63,950 nucleotides of DNA. It comes from CAZUZS01 sp964624795 (GTDB taxonomy: Bacteria > Calditrichota > Calditrichia > RBG-13-44-9). The stretch is from contig CAZUZS010000023.1 of assembly GCA_964624795.1 (NCBI GenBank), positions 1 to 63,950 on the forward strand. Reading direction: 5' to 3'. Positions 36,433 to 45,665 of this stretch are shown here, one piece after another. Positions within the stretch are counted from its first letter, which is position 1. The number at the start of each line of letters is the position of its first letter. Below the pieces are notes generated by a model. It saw only the letters and a list, made by a program, of their open reading frames with translations, was not told where the DNA came from and did no database searches. The translations under genes and the position numbers were made by a program.

Positions 36433-36861
36433 ATGAAGTATTTTCTGATTCTTTTTTTAATTCTTGGTACGAGTGTTTGGGCAAAAGATCCCGGCACGAA
36501 TGACGAGAAGACCACCGCTCAACAAAACGCCGCCACTGAGCAACCGGTGGCATCGAAATTTAACACGGCAGACTTTCAAAAATTTTATATCGGATATTCG
36601 GAGTCCCAGGGCGTGAAGAAATTGATCACAGTTCAGATCAATTCCCTGGATTCGCTCGACAACGAGATACAATTCGCATATACAATGAATTCTGTCGACG
36701 ACCGAAAAGACGGCGAGGGCAAAATATTGCTCAACGAAAATGAAGTGCAGTTTGGCAAAGAAGAAACCGGAAAGGTTTACCGGGCGGAAGAGGACGGCAA
36801 AATCGTTTTCGAATCTTCACTACAGGACACCCTGAATTACTGGAAAATTAAGGAGAAATAA
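36433..36861 (+). CDS. Small exported protein, unknown function
   Basis: A product of 142 residues with a signal peptide (MKYFLILFLILGTSVWA-K) and a polar, alanine/glutamine/threonine-rich linker (residues 19-40) before a beta-rich domain (FYIGYSESQGVKKLITVQIN; NEIQFAYTMNSVD; KIVFESSLQD). No family recognised. GAGGAGAGGCG precedes the ATG. Its stop shares a base with the start of the coiled-coil lipoprotein, so the two genes are co-translated and probably act together at the cell envelope. Confidence 0.75.
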   Translation: MKYFLILFLILGTSVWAKDPGTNDEKTTAQQNAATEQPVASKFNTADFQKFYIGYSESQGVKKLITVQINSLDSLDNEIQFAYTMNSVDDRKDGEGKILLNENEVQFGKEETGKVYRAEEDGKIVFESSLQDTLNYWKIKEK

Positions 36862-37727
36862 TGATGAAATATTTGAGTTTTCTGATAGTATTTTTATTCT
36901 TTTTCGGATGTTCGAATCAACAGAAGATTTCCGATCTCGAACAACAAAACGCAAAACTGGAGACCAAAACCAAGTCGCTCCAGGAGCAATCGGAATTAAA
37001 GGATCAGTTCATAGAAGAGTACACAACTACCATAAATGAGGTCTACAATAATTTCGAGCGCATCCGAAAACGCGAAGGTTTAATTACCAAATTTTCCGCT
37101 GATATGGAGAAGTCCAAGAGTGCTTCGTTGAAACAAAAGATGGTCAGCAATATCGAGAGTATTGATTCTTACATAAAAAGCAGCAAAAAAAGGTTGGGCC
37201 AGCTTAAGGAAAAGATGTATTCCATGCAATTGGCCAGTGCCTCTCTGGAAGAAAACATCCAGAAGCTGAACCAGACCCTGGAAGAGAAAGAGAAATTCAT
37301 CGAAGAATTAAAGGGTAATATTGATAATTTAAATGGCCAGGTTGCTGAGATTCAGGGAGAACTCCAGGAAAGAAATGAGTTGATCGATGAACAAACCGAA
37401 GAACTCCACACCGCCTACTACGTCATTGGCGATGAAAAGGAGCTGAAGGAAAAGGGCATCATCGAGGAAAAAGGCGGCATTTTCGGGCTGCGGAAAACGA
37501 AAAAGCTGGCAGCCGGTTTCAAGACCGCGCATTTCACAGCAACGGATGTCACGCAGACCGAGGCTATTCCGATTGAGCGGAGTATCAACGATGTAAAGAT
37601 TATTTCGCCGCAGGACCCGGGCTCGTACCAGTTGAAAATAAAGGATGAAAAGCAGACCCTCCTGGAAATCACCGATCCGCAGGAGTTCTGGAAAATGAAG
37701 TACCTGGTTATTCTGACCAAGAGTTAA
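36861..37727 (+). CDS. Coiled-coil lipoprotein (Cbp1-like family)
   Basis: A protein of 288 residues. Lipoprotein signal MMKYLSFLIVFLFFFGC with lipobox FFGC at residues 14-17, a long coiled coil (about 20-185, rich in K, E, Q and L heptads), then a C-terminal globular domain with HTAYYVIGDEKELKEKGIIE, KGGIFGLRKTKKLA and a GSYQL...ITDPQEFWKMKYLVI ending. This domain is met in a group of Bacteroidetes surface proteins, some labelled collagen-binding adhesin-like (Cbp1); the role here is unknown. It starts on the last base of the upstream stop codon. A terminator lies 115 bases beyond its stop. Confidence 0.8.
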   Translation: MMKYLSFLIVFLFFFGCSNQQKISDLEQQNAKLETKTKSLQEQSELKDQFIEEYTTTINEVYNNFERIRKREGLITKFSADMEKSKSASLKQKMVSNIESIDSYIKSSKKRLGQLKEKMYSMQLASASLEENIQKLNQTLEEKEKFIEELKGNIDNLNGQVAEIQGELQERNELIDEQTEELHTAYYVIGDEKELKEKGIIEEKGGIFGLRKTKKLAAGFKTAHFTATDVTQTEAIPIERSINDVKIISPQDPGSYQLKIKDEKQTLLEITDPQEFWKMKYLVILTKS

Positions 37728-37822
37728 ACAGTTTTGGCGGGAGATGGTGTTTTTGGCTGTCCCGTCTCTCGTCACGAAAAGGGAGGCCTCACACAACCGC
37801 GAAATTTGGGTTGAGGAGCAAG

Positions 37823-37882
37823 TCGTTTCTTTGAAACGAAAAACGCCGGTTCAAACATTTAAAGGAGCCGGCGTTTATTTTT
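37823..37882. terminator. Tandem hairpins, probably a two-way terminator
   Basis: TCGTTTC / GAAACGA (37823-37829 and 37833-37839, loop of three) is followed at once by AAACGCCGG / CCGGCGTTT (37841-37849 and 37868-37876) and ATTTTTT. It sits between the coiled-coil lipoprotein gene and the convergent metG. The second hairpin with its T run serves the plus strand. On the minus strand it is followed by T-rich sequence and could end metG transcripts. Confidence 0.75.
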
Positions 37883-37961
37883 TATGAAGAATTGGCGTTG
37901 CAGGTACAAGTTTCTGGTTAAGCCATTGTCTGCCATTTAGCAAAATAAGGGTAACTCGTTC

Positions 37962-40007
37962 CTATCTGATTGCTTTTCCGGAATCGACCGGCGCATCGGT
38001 TGAAAGCAGCGACAGGCGGTCTCCGTCGGCCACCGCCAGCAGCATTCCCTGCGACTCAATCCCGCGAATTTTGGCGGGCTGCAGGTTTGCCACAATAATG
38101 ATGGTTTTCCCCACCATCTCCGCCGGATCGTAATGCGCAGCGATGCCGGCCACCAACTGCCGTTCCTCTTTTCCCACCTGGATTTTCAATTTCAGCAGTT
38201 TGTCGGCGCCTTTTACTTTCTCGGCAGCCAGCACCCGGGCAGTTTTCAGTTGAACCTTCTTGAATTCGTCGATAGTAATTTGCTCAACTGCTTCTTCCTT
38301 TTTGACGCCCATTGCGGTATTTTCAATTTGCCGCATCTTTTCAATTTCCCTGCGAATCACCTTGTCCGGTATTTTTTCAAACAGGATTTCGGTATCGTTT
38401 ATGAGGTGAAGGTCCGGCAGATTAAATTCGCCAATCACCTTCCAATTCGCGTCTTCAGGCCGGCCCGGCAAATTCATCATTTTCCAGATTTTGTTCGATG
38501 TAAACGGAAGGAAAGGATTGATGAGCACTGCCGCGGAGTAAGCGATCTGTACGCAGAGGTTCAGGGTGGTGGCGCATCTTTCGGGGTCTTCCTTTCTTGT
38601 CCGCCACGGCTCCTGATCGTTGAAATATTTATTGGCAAAACGAATCACATCCATAAACTGGCGGGTGGCTTCCTTAAACTGAAATTCATCAATCAGCTTG
38701 CCGATTGTCTCGCCACCTTTTCGGACTTTGTCCATCAACTCATTGTCGAGAGCGTCCAGCTCGCGGCGCACCGGCAGCTTACTGTCGAAATAATTGTGGA
38801 CGAAAGTAAACGTCCGGTTGATGAAATTCCCCAAAATATCGGCCAGCTCATTGTTGTGTTTTGCCTGGAACTCTTCCCAGGAAAAATCGGCATCGCGGGT
38901 TTCCGGCATGTTGATAGCCAGTGAATATCGCAGTGAATCCGCCTGGTATTTTTCCAGGAATTCGTCCACCCACAGGGCGAATCCGCGGCTGGTGGAAAAT
39001 TTCAATCCCTTTATATTCAGGAATTCATTCGCCGGCACATTATCGGGAAGCACATATCCACCATATGCCATAAGGGTTGCCGGAAAAATAATAGCGTGGA
39101 AAACAATATTGTCTTTTCCGATAAAATGAACAAGTTTCGTGTTTTCGGGATCCAGCCAGTAGTCTTTCCAGCGCTCCGGCTGGCCGATTTTCTGCGCCCA
39201 TTCCCGGGTGCCCGAAATATACCCAATGGGCGCTTCGAACCAGACGTAAATCACCTTTTCCCGGGCGTCTTCCAGCGGCACCGGGACCCCCCATTTCAGA
39301 TCGCGGGTTACCGCCCGGTCCTCAAGGCCTTCCTTGAACCAGTTGTTGCAGAAATTTACGACATTGCTTCGCCAATTGGTCTTGCTGTCAATCCATTTAC
39401 TTAGCTGCTCCTGAAATCGCGAAAGCTGAAGGAAGTAGTGGTAGGTTTTCCTGAGCTCCGGTTTGTTGCCGCATATTTTGCAGCGGGGAGAAATCAGTTG
39501 AATCGGTTCCAGCCATTTTCCGCAATTTTCGCACTGGTCGCCGCGCGCGTCCGGAAAATGGCAGTAGGGGCACTCGCCCTCAATGTAGCGATCGGCCAGA
39601 AACATCTTGTCGTGCGTGCAATAAAATTGTTCAATCTCCTTTTTATCCATGAACCCTTTTTGATGCAGGTTGAGGAAGAAATCCTGCGCTGTTTCATGGT
39701 GTATCGGCAGAGAAGTGCGGGAAAAATTGTCGAAACTCATCCCAAACTTTTCGAAACTGTTCTTGATATTTTCATAATAGAAATCGACGACCTGCTGGGG
39801 GTCTTTATTCTCCCGCTCTGCAGTTATGGTGATGGGCACGCCATGTTCATCGGTACCGCAGATGTAAACCACATCCCTTTTTTGCAGCCGGCAGTAGCGG
39901 GCATAAATATCTCCCGGCAGGTAGGCTCCTGCCAGATGTCCCAGGTGAAGCCGGCCATTGGCGTAAGGCAGTGCGCTGGTGATTAGGTATTTTTTTTTCT
40001 GCTCCAC
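37962..40007 (-). CDS. metG: Methionine-tRNA ligase
   Basis: A class I aminoacyl-tRNA synthetase of 681 residues. The HIGH motif is HLGH in YANGRLHLGHLAGAY; a zinc-knuckle region has CPYCHFPDARGDQCENC and CKICGNKPE. The KMSKS motif is replaced by KFSTSRGFALW, as in Bacteroidetes-type enzymes (KISTSRN). The C-terminal part (after about 570) is a Trbp111-like tRNA-binding domain (VQLKTARVLAAEKVKGADKL). The start is placed at GTG 40007 because AGGAGG (40023-40018) lies 10 bases upstream. A GTG at 40028 overlapping the ricT stop is the alternative (688 residues). It lies downstream of holB and ricT. Confidence 0.95.
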   Translation of the reverse strand: MEQKKKYLITSALPYANGRLHLGHLAGAYLPGDIYARYCRLQKRDVVYICGTDEHGVPITITAERENKDPQQVVDFYYENIKNSFEKFGMSFDNFSRTSLPIHHETAQDFFLNLHQKGFMDKKEIEQFYCTHDKMFLADRYIEGECPYCHFPDARGDQCENCGKWLEPIQLISPRCKICGNKPELRKTYHYFLQLSRFQEQLSKWIDSKTNWRSNVVNFCNNWFKEGLEDRAVTRDLKWGVPVPLEDAREKVIYVWFEAPIGYISGTREWAQKIGQPERWKDYWLDPENTKLVHFIGKDNIVFHAIIFPATLMAYGGYVLPDNVPANEFLNIKGLKFSTSRGFALWVDEFLEKYQADSLRYSLAINMPETRDADFSWEEFQAKHNNELADILGNFINRTFTFVHNYFDSKLPVRRELDALDNELMDKVRKGGETIGKLIDEFQFKEATRQFMDVIRFANKYFNDQEPWRTRKEDPERCATTLNLCVQIAYSAAVLINPFLPFTSNKIWKMMNLPGRPEDANWKVIGEFNLPDLHLINDTEILFEKIPDKVIRREIEKMRQIENTAMGVKKEEAVEQITIDEFKKVQLKTARVLAAEKVKGADKLLKLKIQVGKEERQLVAGIAAHYDPAEMVGKTIIIVANLQPAKIRGIESQGMLLAVADGDRLSLLSTDAPVDSGKAIR

Positions 40008-40024
40008 GTCTGAATTTCCTCCTC

Positions 40025-40837
40025 TCACAACTCGGATTTAGCAGTATTCAGATCCTGTAATGAGAATTTCTCGATCTCTTCATTGGCAAAACGCACATAA
40101 ACCGTTCCGTGGAAAATATCTACCTTGTCCACGATTCCCTTCCCCATTGGAGTTTGCACCGGCTTATCCACAGAGGGGTATTTCTCCAGCTCATTCACAT
40201 AGAAAACCTTTTCGAAGGCAAGGCAACATTTCAGGCGGCCGCAAACCCCCGACAGTTTGGAGGGATTCATCGGCAGAAGCTGTTCTTTGGCAAATTGAGT
40301 GGTGATGGTCTCGAATTCCCGCATAAACGTCGAGCAGCACAGTTTATACCCGCAGGTGCCATAGCCGCCAATTCTCTTGGCTTCATCCCGCACGCCAATC
40401 TGGCGCAGTTCGATGCGGGTCCGGTATTTTGCGGCCAGGTCTCTCACCAGCTGCCGGAAATCGACTCTTTGATCGGAAGTAAAATAGAAAGTCATTTTAT
40501 TCCGGTCAAACTGGTACTCCACATCCACCAATTTCATATTCAGATTATGCCGGGCAATTTTTCCCCTGCAAATTTCAAAGGCGTTCTCCTCTTCCTCCCT
40601 GTTCTTGCGCAGTTTTTCCAGATCATCCGGGGTAGCCATCCGCATTACTTTTAGCGGATCGGCATCCATCTCCTTAAGTGAGAGGACGCGTCCCAGTGCT
40701 ACCACAATTCCCAGGTCTTCCCCACGTTCGGTTTCGACAATAACATGATTGCCGGTTTTTAGATTTATTTCAACAGGATTGGTATAAATCCCTGTTCGGT
40801 TTCCCTTGAAGGCAACTTCTACTAATTCGGAAGGCAT
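40025..40837 (-). CDS. ricT: RicT/YaaT-like PSP1-domain protein
   Basis: A protein of 270 residues with the PSP1 C-terminal domain: GNRTGIYTNPVEINLKTGNHV near the start, VDFRQLVRDLAAKYRTRIELRQIGVRDEAK, and cysteine-rich GGYGTCGYKLCCSTF and SGVCGRLKCCLAFE, which in the Bacillus Ric complex bind a 4Fe-4S cluster. The Bacillus protein helps RNase Y mature mRNAs. The partners RicA and RicF are not seen here. It lies 22 bases after holB and overlaps the alternative start of metG; the holB-ricT-metG grouping is like that in Firmicutes. Confidence 0.9.
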   Translation of the reverse strand: MPSELVEVAFKGNRTGIYTNPVEINLKTGNHVIVETERGEDLGIVVALGRVLSLKEMDADPLKVMRMATPDDLEKLRKNREEEENAFEICRGKIARHNLNMKLVDVEYQFDRNKMTFYFTSDQRVDFRQLVRDLAAKYRTRIELRQIGVRDEAKRIGGYGTCGYKLCCSTFMREFETITTQFAKEQLLPMNPSKLSGVCGRLKCCLAFEKVFYVNELEKYPSVDKPVQTPMGKGIVDKVDIFHGTVYVRFANEEIEKFSLQDLNTAKSEL

Positions 40838-40859
40838 TCTACGGCCCCTTTCCTATAAG

Positions 40860-41969
40860 TCAATTCCTTTTAATCAAGCTGTTAAGTTTAATCGCAAGGT
40901 TGTTAAAAATCAATGTTGGATTTAAATTTCTCGGATCTTCAAGCTCCCGAACTGCATCCTGTACGGCCGCAATGGAACCGGCATAGTCCGCTCCCGGATA
41001 CCCCTTTACAAATCCCTGCAGATTTTGGGTTAAATCCATATTAATTAAATATTCATTGCGGGTTGGATCTGCCTGGCAATGCAGCGCATCTTTAAACCAG
41101 GTCAGCAGGAAGAAAAGGAGCTGCCCCATTTGCCGGCGATCCCGCGATGCCGTGATCTTGTCGATCAGCGCCAGGAGCTCCTGCGATTTTTCAATTATCA
41201 CAACTTTTCGTAAGAAATCGACTGCCAGATCGCGTTGTTCCAGCACATCTTCCTCGATAAAATCGAATGCCAGCTTAATGTTTGCCAGCGCCAGGCGAAT
41301 AATCCGCGAAAGATGCTCCGGGGGATCGGGCTGATATTTATGAATGATTTTTACCACTTGGTCGCCGTCCAGCGGCGCAAAATGGATAAGCTGGCAGCGG
41401 GACCGAATAGTCGGCAGAATCCGGTGAATGCGTGACGTGATCAGAATCAACATAAGATTGGCTGGCGGCTCCTCCAGGATCTTGAGAAGCGCATTGGCTG
41501 CTTCCGGCCGCATCTCATCCGCTTCGCTGATAATAAATACTTTCTTTTGCCCCTCGTATAATTTGTATTTTGCTTCCCGTTTCAGATCGCGAACCGTATC
41601 GATTGAGATAAAACTGTTTTTACCCCGGAACCGCACCCTGCGATACGGATTCTGCGCTTTCTCCCGGATGCTTTCCCCAATGTCCTCCGGTTTCACATTA
41701 CCGGTGCTGGGCGTCGGAAAAATGAATTGAATATCAGGGTGCTGCAGGTGAGAAATTTTCAGACAGGAAGAACAGTTCTGGCAAATAAACAAAGGGCCTT
41801 TTTCGCAATTCAATAATTTTGCAACCTCAATGGCGAATGCTTCTTTCCCGCACCCTTCGTTTCCATAAAAAATAAAGGCATGGGGGAGGCGATCGGTTTT
41901 AATGGAGTTCAGCAGTTGCTCCTGAATCTCCGGATGACCGATTTCATCGTTAAATGTGTTTGCTTCCAT
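40860..41969 (-). CDS. holB: DNA polymerase III clamp-loader subunit, delta prime type
   Basis: An AAA+ protein of 369 residues: HAFIFYGNEGCGKEAFAIEVA (Walker-A-like), zinc-knuckle cysteines CEKGPLFICQNCSSC, KVFIISEADEMRPEAANALLKILEEPP, and the SRC motif in LPTIRSRCQLIHFAPL, which together mark the clamp-loader family (delta prime/gamma). It helps load the sliding clamp at replication. No clear ribosome-binding site precedes ATG 41969, so its expression may depend on the transcript coming from exbD upstream. ricT and metG follow. Confidence 0.9.
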   Translation of the reverse strand: MEANTFNDEIGHPEIQEQLLNSIKTDRLPHAFIFYGNEGCGKEAFAIEVAKLLNCEKGPLFICQNCSSCLKISHLQHPDIQFIFPTPSTGNVKPEDIGESIREKAQNPYRRVRFRGKNSFISIDTVRDLKREAKYKLYEGQKKVFIISEADEMRPEAANALLKILEEPPANLMLILITSRIHRILPTIRSRCQLIHFAPLDGDQVVKIIHKYQPDPPEHLSRIIRLALANIKLAFDFIEEDVLEQRDLAVDFLRKVVIIEKSQELLALIDKITASRDRRQMGQLLFFLLTWFKDALHCQADPTRNEYLINMDLTQNLQGFVKGYPGADYAGSIAAVQDAVRELEDPRNLNPTLIFNNLAIKLNSLIKRN

Positions 41970-42013
41970 TTTATCTATATAAAAAAATAGGATTGGACAA
42001 TAATTGAATTTCC

Positions 42014-42415
42014 TTACTTCTTTTCGACTGCCACAACCAGTTTTTCAACGCCGCTCTGCCGGGCAATATCCATGATTTTTACAACAAACCCGTAAGGTAC
42101 GCGCTTATCGGCATTGATAATAAGAGAATGGTCGGGGCTTTGCGTCATCGCATCCTTGATTATCGGTCCCAGGTTTTCCAGACCGACTTCTTTGTTTTGA
42201 AACTGGATCTGCTGATCGGCGCTGATAAACACTACTGCTTTCTCGACTTTCTGCAGGTCCGTTTTTTGGGCTTCGGGTAGCGCCAGTTTTATGCCCGGTT
42301 GTTCCAGAAATGTAGAGGAAACTGCAAAGAAGATGATGAGAATAAACAGCACATCGATGAGCGGCGTAATATTCAAAAGCATCCGGGATTTTTTATTTAA
42401 TGTCAAAAGTTTCAT
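42014..42415 (-). CDS. exbD: ExbD/TolR-family biopolymer transport protein
   Basis: A protein of 133 residues: one N-terminal membrane segment with the pore-site aspartate (NITPLIDVLFILIIFFAVSSTF) and a periplasmic domain (VVFISADQQIQFQNKEVGLE; DHSLIINADKRVPYGFVVKIM). With ExbB/TolQ and TonB/TolA it turns the proton gradient into force on the outer membrane. No ExbB/TolQ or TonB gene is beside it. It is the first gene of the minus-strand run exbD-holB-ricT-metG. Confidence 0.88.
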   Translation of the reverse strand: MKLLTLNKKSRMLLNITPLIDVLFILIIFFAVSSTFLEQPGIKLALPEAQKTDLQKVEKAVVFISADQQIQFQNKEVGLENLGPIIKDAMTQSPDHSLIINADKRVPYGFVVKIMDIARQSGVEKLVVAVEKK

Positions 42416-42773
42416 AAAATTCTTCGATTCATCAAATTTAGCGAATAATTATATCTGCCTCGTAATTTCAATAAAAATTCGGCACAAGAATGCGAAATAG
42501 CAAGGAGAAAAACAGCCGAACTTTTCTTCCATAATTGTATTTAATAAATGACTATTTTTGTTCCTGATTATTTTTTTTGTCTACACATAAAAGGCAAATG
42601 ACATTCGCCCAGATTGTGTTGAAAAATGTAACTAAGTGTTTTAATAATAAAAAATTGTGTGCGTTTTCTGAGAACATTTTAATCGGTTCGATGCGATAAC
42701 GAATATTGAACAAATAGTTAGCATGCTAATTCATTCATCTAACGCAGCAAAATTAAAACGGAGGAGTTGCAAA
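42416..42773. other. Divergent intergenic region, AT-rich
   Basis: 358 bases between the leftward exbD and the rightward S9 peptidase gene. TTAGCATGCTAA (42718-42729) is a perfect 12-base palindrome. GGAGGAG (42760-42766 region) is the peptidase ribosome-binding site. No promoter can be called with confidence. Confidence 0.45.
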
Positions 42774-44843
42774 ATGAGGATTGGATGGTTTTTTCTCTTG
42801 GCGGTTTTATTGGTTCAGCCCGGTTTCTCGCAGCAGAAGAGTGCATTCACGATTGCCGATCTCTACCATATTAAGAGCGTAGGCGGCATTCAGATATCAC
42901 CGGACGGTTCAAAAATCGCGTTCACGGTAACCAAGTACTTCCTGAAGGAAGGAAAGAGCAATTCGGAAATCTATATCATGGATGCAGACGGGAGTCAACT
43001 AAGACAGATGACCAATGATCCGGCAAGCGATACACACCCGCGCTGGTCGCCGGATGGAACAACATTGCTGTTTGTTTCTAATCGTAATGAAGGTACACAG
43101 GTCTGGACGATACCGGTGAACGGCGGCGAGCCAACCCAGGTTACGCATATTTCAACCGGAGTGGACAACCCGGATTGGTCTCCTGATGGAAAGAAAATCG
43201 CTTTCTCAACAGACGTTTTCCCCCAATGCGGTGCCGATGATGCCTGCAACAAAGCGATCAACGATTCCCTGGAAAACGGGCCGCTGCAGGCTCACATGGC
43301 AGATAACCTGCTTTACCGCCACTGGACGACCTGGAAAGACGGTCGGCGCACGCATATCATGCTCTACGATATCAATAGCAAGAAAACTGTGGACCTTACT
43401 CCCGGTGATTACGACGCGCCTTCATTTTCCCTCGCCGGCGCCGCCGGTTTTGCCTTTTCACCCGATGCCAGAGAGTTGTGCTACGTTTCCAATCACGACA
43501 GCAACGAAGCGGAGACCACTAACAAAGATTTGTGGTTAGTTCCGACTTCCGGCGGCACTGCAAAAAATATCTCGGTCGAAAATAAAGCGTACGATGGCGA
43601 TCCCCAGTATTCGCCTGACGGAAAATATATCGCTTACCGAATGCAGAAAATTCCGGGTTATGAGTCGGACAGATTCCGCCTGGCAATTTACAACCGGCAA
43701 ACTGGCGAAAAGCAGGTTCTTACGGAATCGTTCGATAATTGGGTTGATGATTTCCAGTGGGCGCCGGATTCGCGCAGCATTTATTTTGCCGCCGAGGTGA
43801 AGGGTCATGTGCCCATCTACAAGGTAGAGCTCAAAACAAAAAAGATTACCAGCGTTCTGGACGCAAAAACGATAGACGCCTTTGTTGTTTCGCCGGATAA
43901 TAAATGGATGGCTGTAGAAAGACGGTCGGTAGCCGAGCCGCGCGAGATCTGGCGTTCCACCTCCAGCGGCAAGAACCTGACCCGGCTGACATTTTTCAAT
44001 AAAGCCATTGAAGACAGCGTGGATATCCGGCCGGCCGAAGAAATGTGGATTCCGTCCCCCACCGGCGCGAAAATCCATACCTTTATCGTAAAACCGCACG
44101 ATTTCGATCCCCATAAAAAATATCCCCTGGTGTTGAACGTGCACGGCGGTCCGCAGTCGCAATGGACGGACGGATTTCGCGGCGACTGGCAGGTGTACCC
44201 GGGATCCGGTTACGTTGTGGCATTTCCCAATCCGCATGGCTCCACAGGCTACGGACAGGCATTCACTGCGGAAATCTCAAAAGATTGGGGTGGGAAGGTT
44301 TACCAGGACGTAATGGCGGTAACCGACTCCCTTTCGAAAGTAAGCTGGATCGACAGCACCCGGATGGGGGCGATGGGATGGTCGTATGGCGGCTACATGA
44401 TGATGTGGCTGGAGGGGCACACCCAGCGTTTTAAAGCAATCGTTTCCATGATGGGCGTTTACGATCTGACGGCAATGTACGGGGCAACCGAAGAGTTGTG
44501 GTTTCCGGAATGGGATTTGGGCGGTGCTCCCTGGCAATCGGATCTGTATCTGAAATGGTCGCCCAACCAATTTGTCAAAAATTTCAAGACTCCCTGCCTT
44601 GTGATTACCGGCGAGAAGGATTTCCGGGTGCCGTATACACTCAGCCTGGAGTTTTTTACCGCGCTTCAGAAGCAGGGGGTGCCTTCCCGGCTTGTTGTTT
44701 TTAAAAACGACGGACACTGGCCAAATTACGTAAAATCGATGCCTTTCTACTATGATGCCCATCTTTACTGGTTTCATAAATATCTTGGCGGTCCGCCGCC
44801 GCCTTACGATATGGTAAAAATGTGGCGGAACATGGCATATTAA
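42774..44843 (+). CDS. S9-family serine peptidase (prolyl oligopeptidase/DPP-like), exported
   Basis: A protein of 689 residues with a signal peptide (MRIGWFFLLAVLLVQPGFS-Q). An N-terminal beta-propeller shows WD40-like repeats of the TolB type (ISPDGSKIAFTV; WSPDGTTLLFVSN; WSPDGKKIAFS; YSPDGKYIAYR; WAPDSRSIYF). The C-terminal alpha/beta hydrolase has the catalytic Ser at about 537 in GWSYGGYMM, an Asp in GEKDFRVPY and the His in NDGHWP. Such enzymes cut dipeptides or short peptides in the periplasm. ATG 42774 follows GAGGAGTTGC; the 17-codon upstream extension would precede the signal peptide. A strong terminator follows. Confidence 0.94.
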   Translation: MRIGWFFLLAVLLVQPGFSQQKSAFTIADLYHIKSVGGIQISPDGSKIAFTVTKYFLKEGKSNSEIYIMDADGSQLRQMTNDPASDTHPRWSPDGTTLLFVSNRNEGTQVWTIPVNGGEPTQVTHISTGVDNPDWSPDGKKIAFSTDVFPQCGADDACNKAINDSLENGPLQAHMADNLLYRHWTTWKDGRRTHIMLYDINSKKTVDLTPGDYDAPSFSLAGAAGFAFSPDARELCYVSNHDSNEAETTNKDLWLVPTSGGTAKNISVENKAYDGDPQYSPDGKYIAYRMQKIPGYESDRFRLAIYNRQTGEKQVLTESFDNWVDDFQWAPDSRSIYFAAEVKGHVPIYKVELKTKKITSVLDAKTIDAFVVSPDNKWMAVERRSVAEPREIWRSTSSGKNLTRLTFFNKAIEDSVDIRPAEEMWIPSPTGAKIHTFIVKPHDFDPHKKYPLVLNVHGGPQSQWTDGFRGDWQVYPGSGYVVAFPNPHGSTGYGQAFTAEISKDWGGKVYQDVMAVTDSLSKVSWIDSTRMGAMGWSYGGYMMMWLEGHTQRFKAIVSMMGVYDLTAMYGATEELWFPEWDLGGAPWQSDLYLKWSPNQFVKNFKTPCLVITGEKDFRVPYTLSLEFFTALQKQGVPSRLVVFKNDGHWPNYVKSMPFYYDAHLYWFHKYLGGPPPPYDMVKMWRNMAY

Positions 44844-44869
44844 ATAATTTTGTCAAATGAAGCAGAAAT

Positions 44870-44911
44870 AAAACTCCGGGATGATAAAAAATTTGTCCCG
44901 GAGTTTTATTT
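44870..44911 (+). terminator. Intrinsic terminator after the S9 peptidase gene
   Basis: A perfect 12-base stem, AAAACTCCGGGA / TCCCGGAGTTTT (44870-44881 and 44896-44907), with a 14-base loop and a following TATTTTCC. It starts 27 bases after the stop codon and is one of the best terminators in the window. Confidence 0.85.
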
Positions 44912-44990
44912 TCCTACGGATTAGAAAACAAGATATGGGCCGTGCCGAACACCCGGGATAAAACAACGTGGCAAGATAACTGTGCCGCCA

Positions 44991-45665
44991 TCATTTCCCC
45001 AGGCTGTAGCTCAAGCCAAACATCAACTGTAAATTCAATTTGGGCTGGTTCACCGCATTGTCGGCGTCTGAATATGTATAATCGTTTCGCGGATTTATGT
45101 CTTCCCCTTTGGGGCTGTAGGTCGTGTCGTGACCATAAAGGGCAGCTGACTGAAAGTAGTCCGTTCCGCCTCTTATCAGAAAATCAATTTTTTTGCTGAT
45201 GGCGATAAAAGATGCAACCCCGACTCCCATTCCCCAGTGATGGCTCGTTACATCGAAATCTTCATTATTTCCAATAAACTTGAAATTCCCGGTAAATTTT
45301 GCGTATCGCGGGCCCAGGAAAAGATAAAATTCCGGAAGATGCCCGGCGTGAAGCCTATATAAAAGATTGAAAGAGAATTCCCAGGTCGTTCCGCTCTTTT
45401 TTATAGTCCCACCCTGGTTATCGTTGATAAAAATCCTGCGTGCATCCCCTGCATTTCCCGGATCGAACGAGGAATGCCCGACATTGATTTCGAGGGCAAA
45501 TCGGGAAGACGGCGAGAGCTGAGAGACTGCCGCTCCTGCCTTCCAGGCCCCGCCACCATTATAGCCCACGTTTAGCTGGCCGTTGTACTCTGCCGCCCCC
45601 ACAGTTGAAATAATTAGCCCGAGAAAAAAATATAAAAATCTATTCCATATTTTTCGATCCATCAT
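44991..45665 (-). CDS. Small outer-membrane beta-barrel protein
   Basis: A protein of 224 residues with a signal peptide (MMDRKIWNRFLYFFLGLIIS...VGA-A). It has alternating aromatic/polar strands typical of an OmpA/OmpW-like eight-strand barrel (NGQLNVGYNGGGAW; FALEINVGHSSF; WEFSFNLLYRL; FYLFLGPRYAKF; GMGVGVASFIAIS; LNLQLMFGLSYSLGK, with a hydrophobic end). No specific family is assigned. GGGAGATGGT precedes ATG 45665. A second ATG at 45689 (AAGG upstream) is in frame, but would put extra residues before the signal. The reading frame continues further up without coding character. Confidence 0.75.
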   Translation of the reverse strand: MMDRKIWNRFLYFFLGLIISTVGAAEYNGQLNVGYNGGGAWKAGAAVSQLSPSSRFALEINVGHSSFDPGNAGDARRIFINDNQGGTIKKSGTTWEFSFNLLYRLHAGHLPEFYLFLGPRYAKFTGNFKFIGNNEDFDVTSHHWGMGVGVASFIAISKKIDFLIRGGTDYFQSAALYGHDTTYSPKGEDINPRNDYTYSDADNAVNQPKLNLQLMFGLSYSLGK

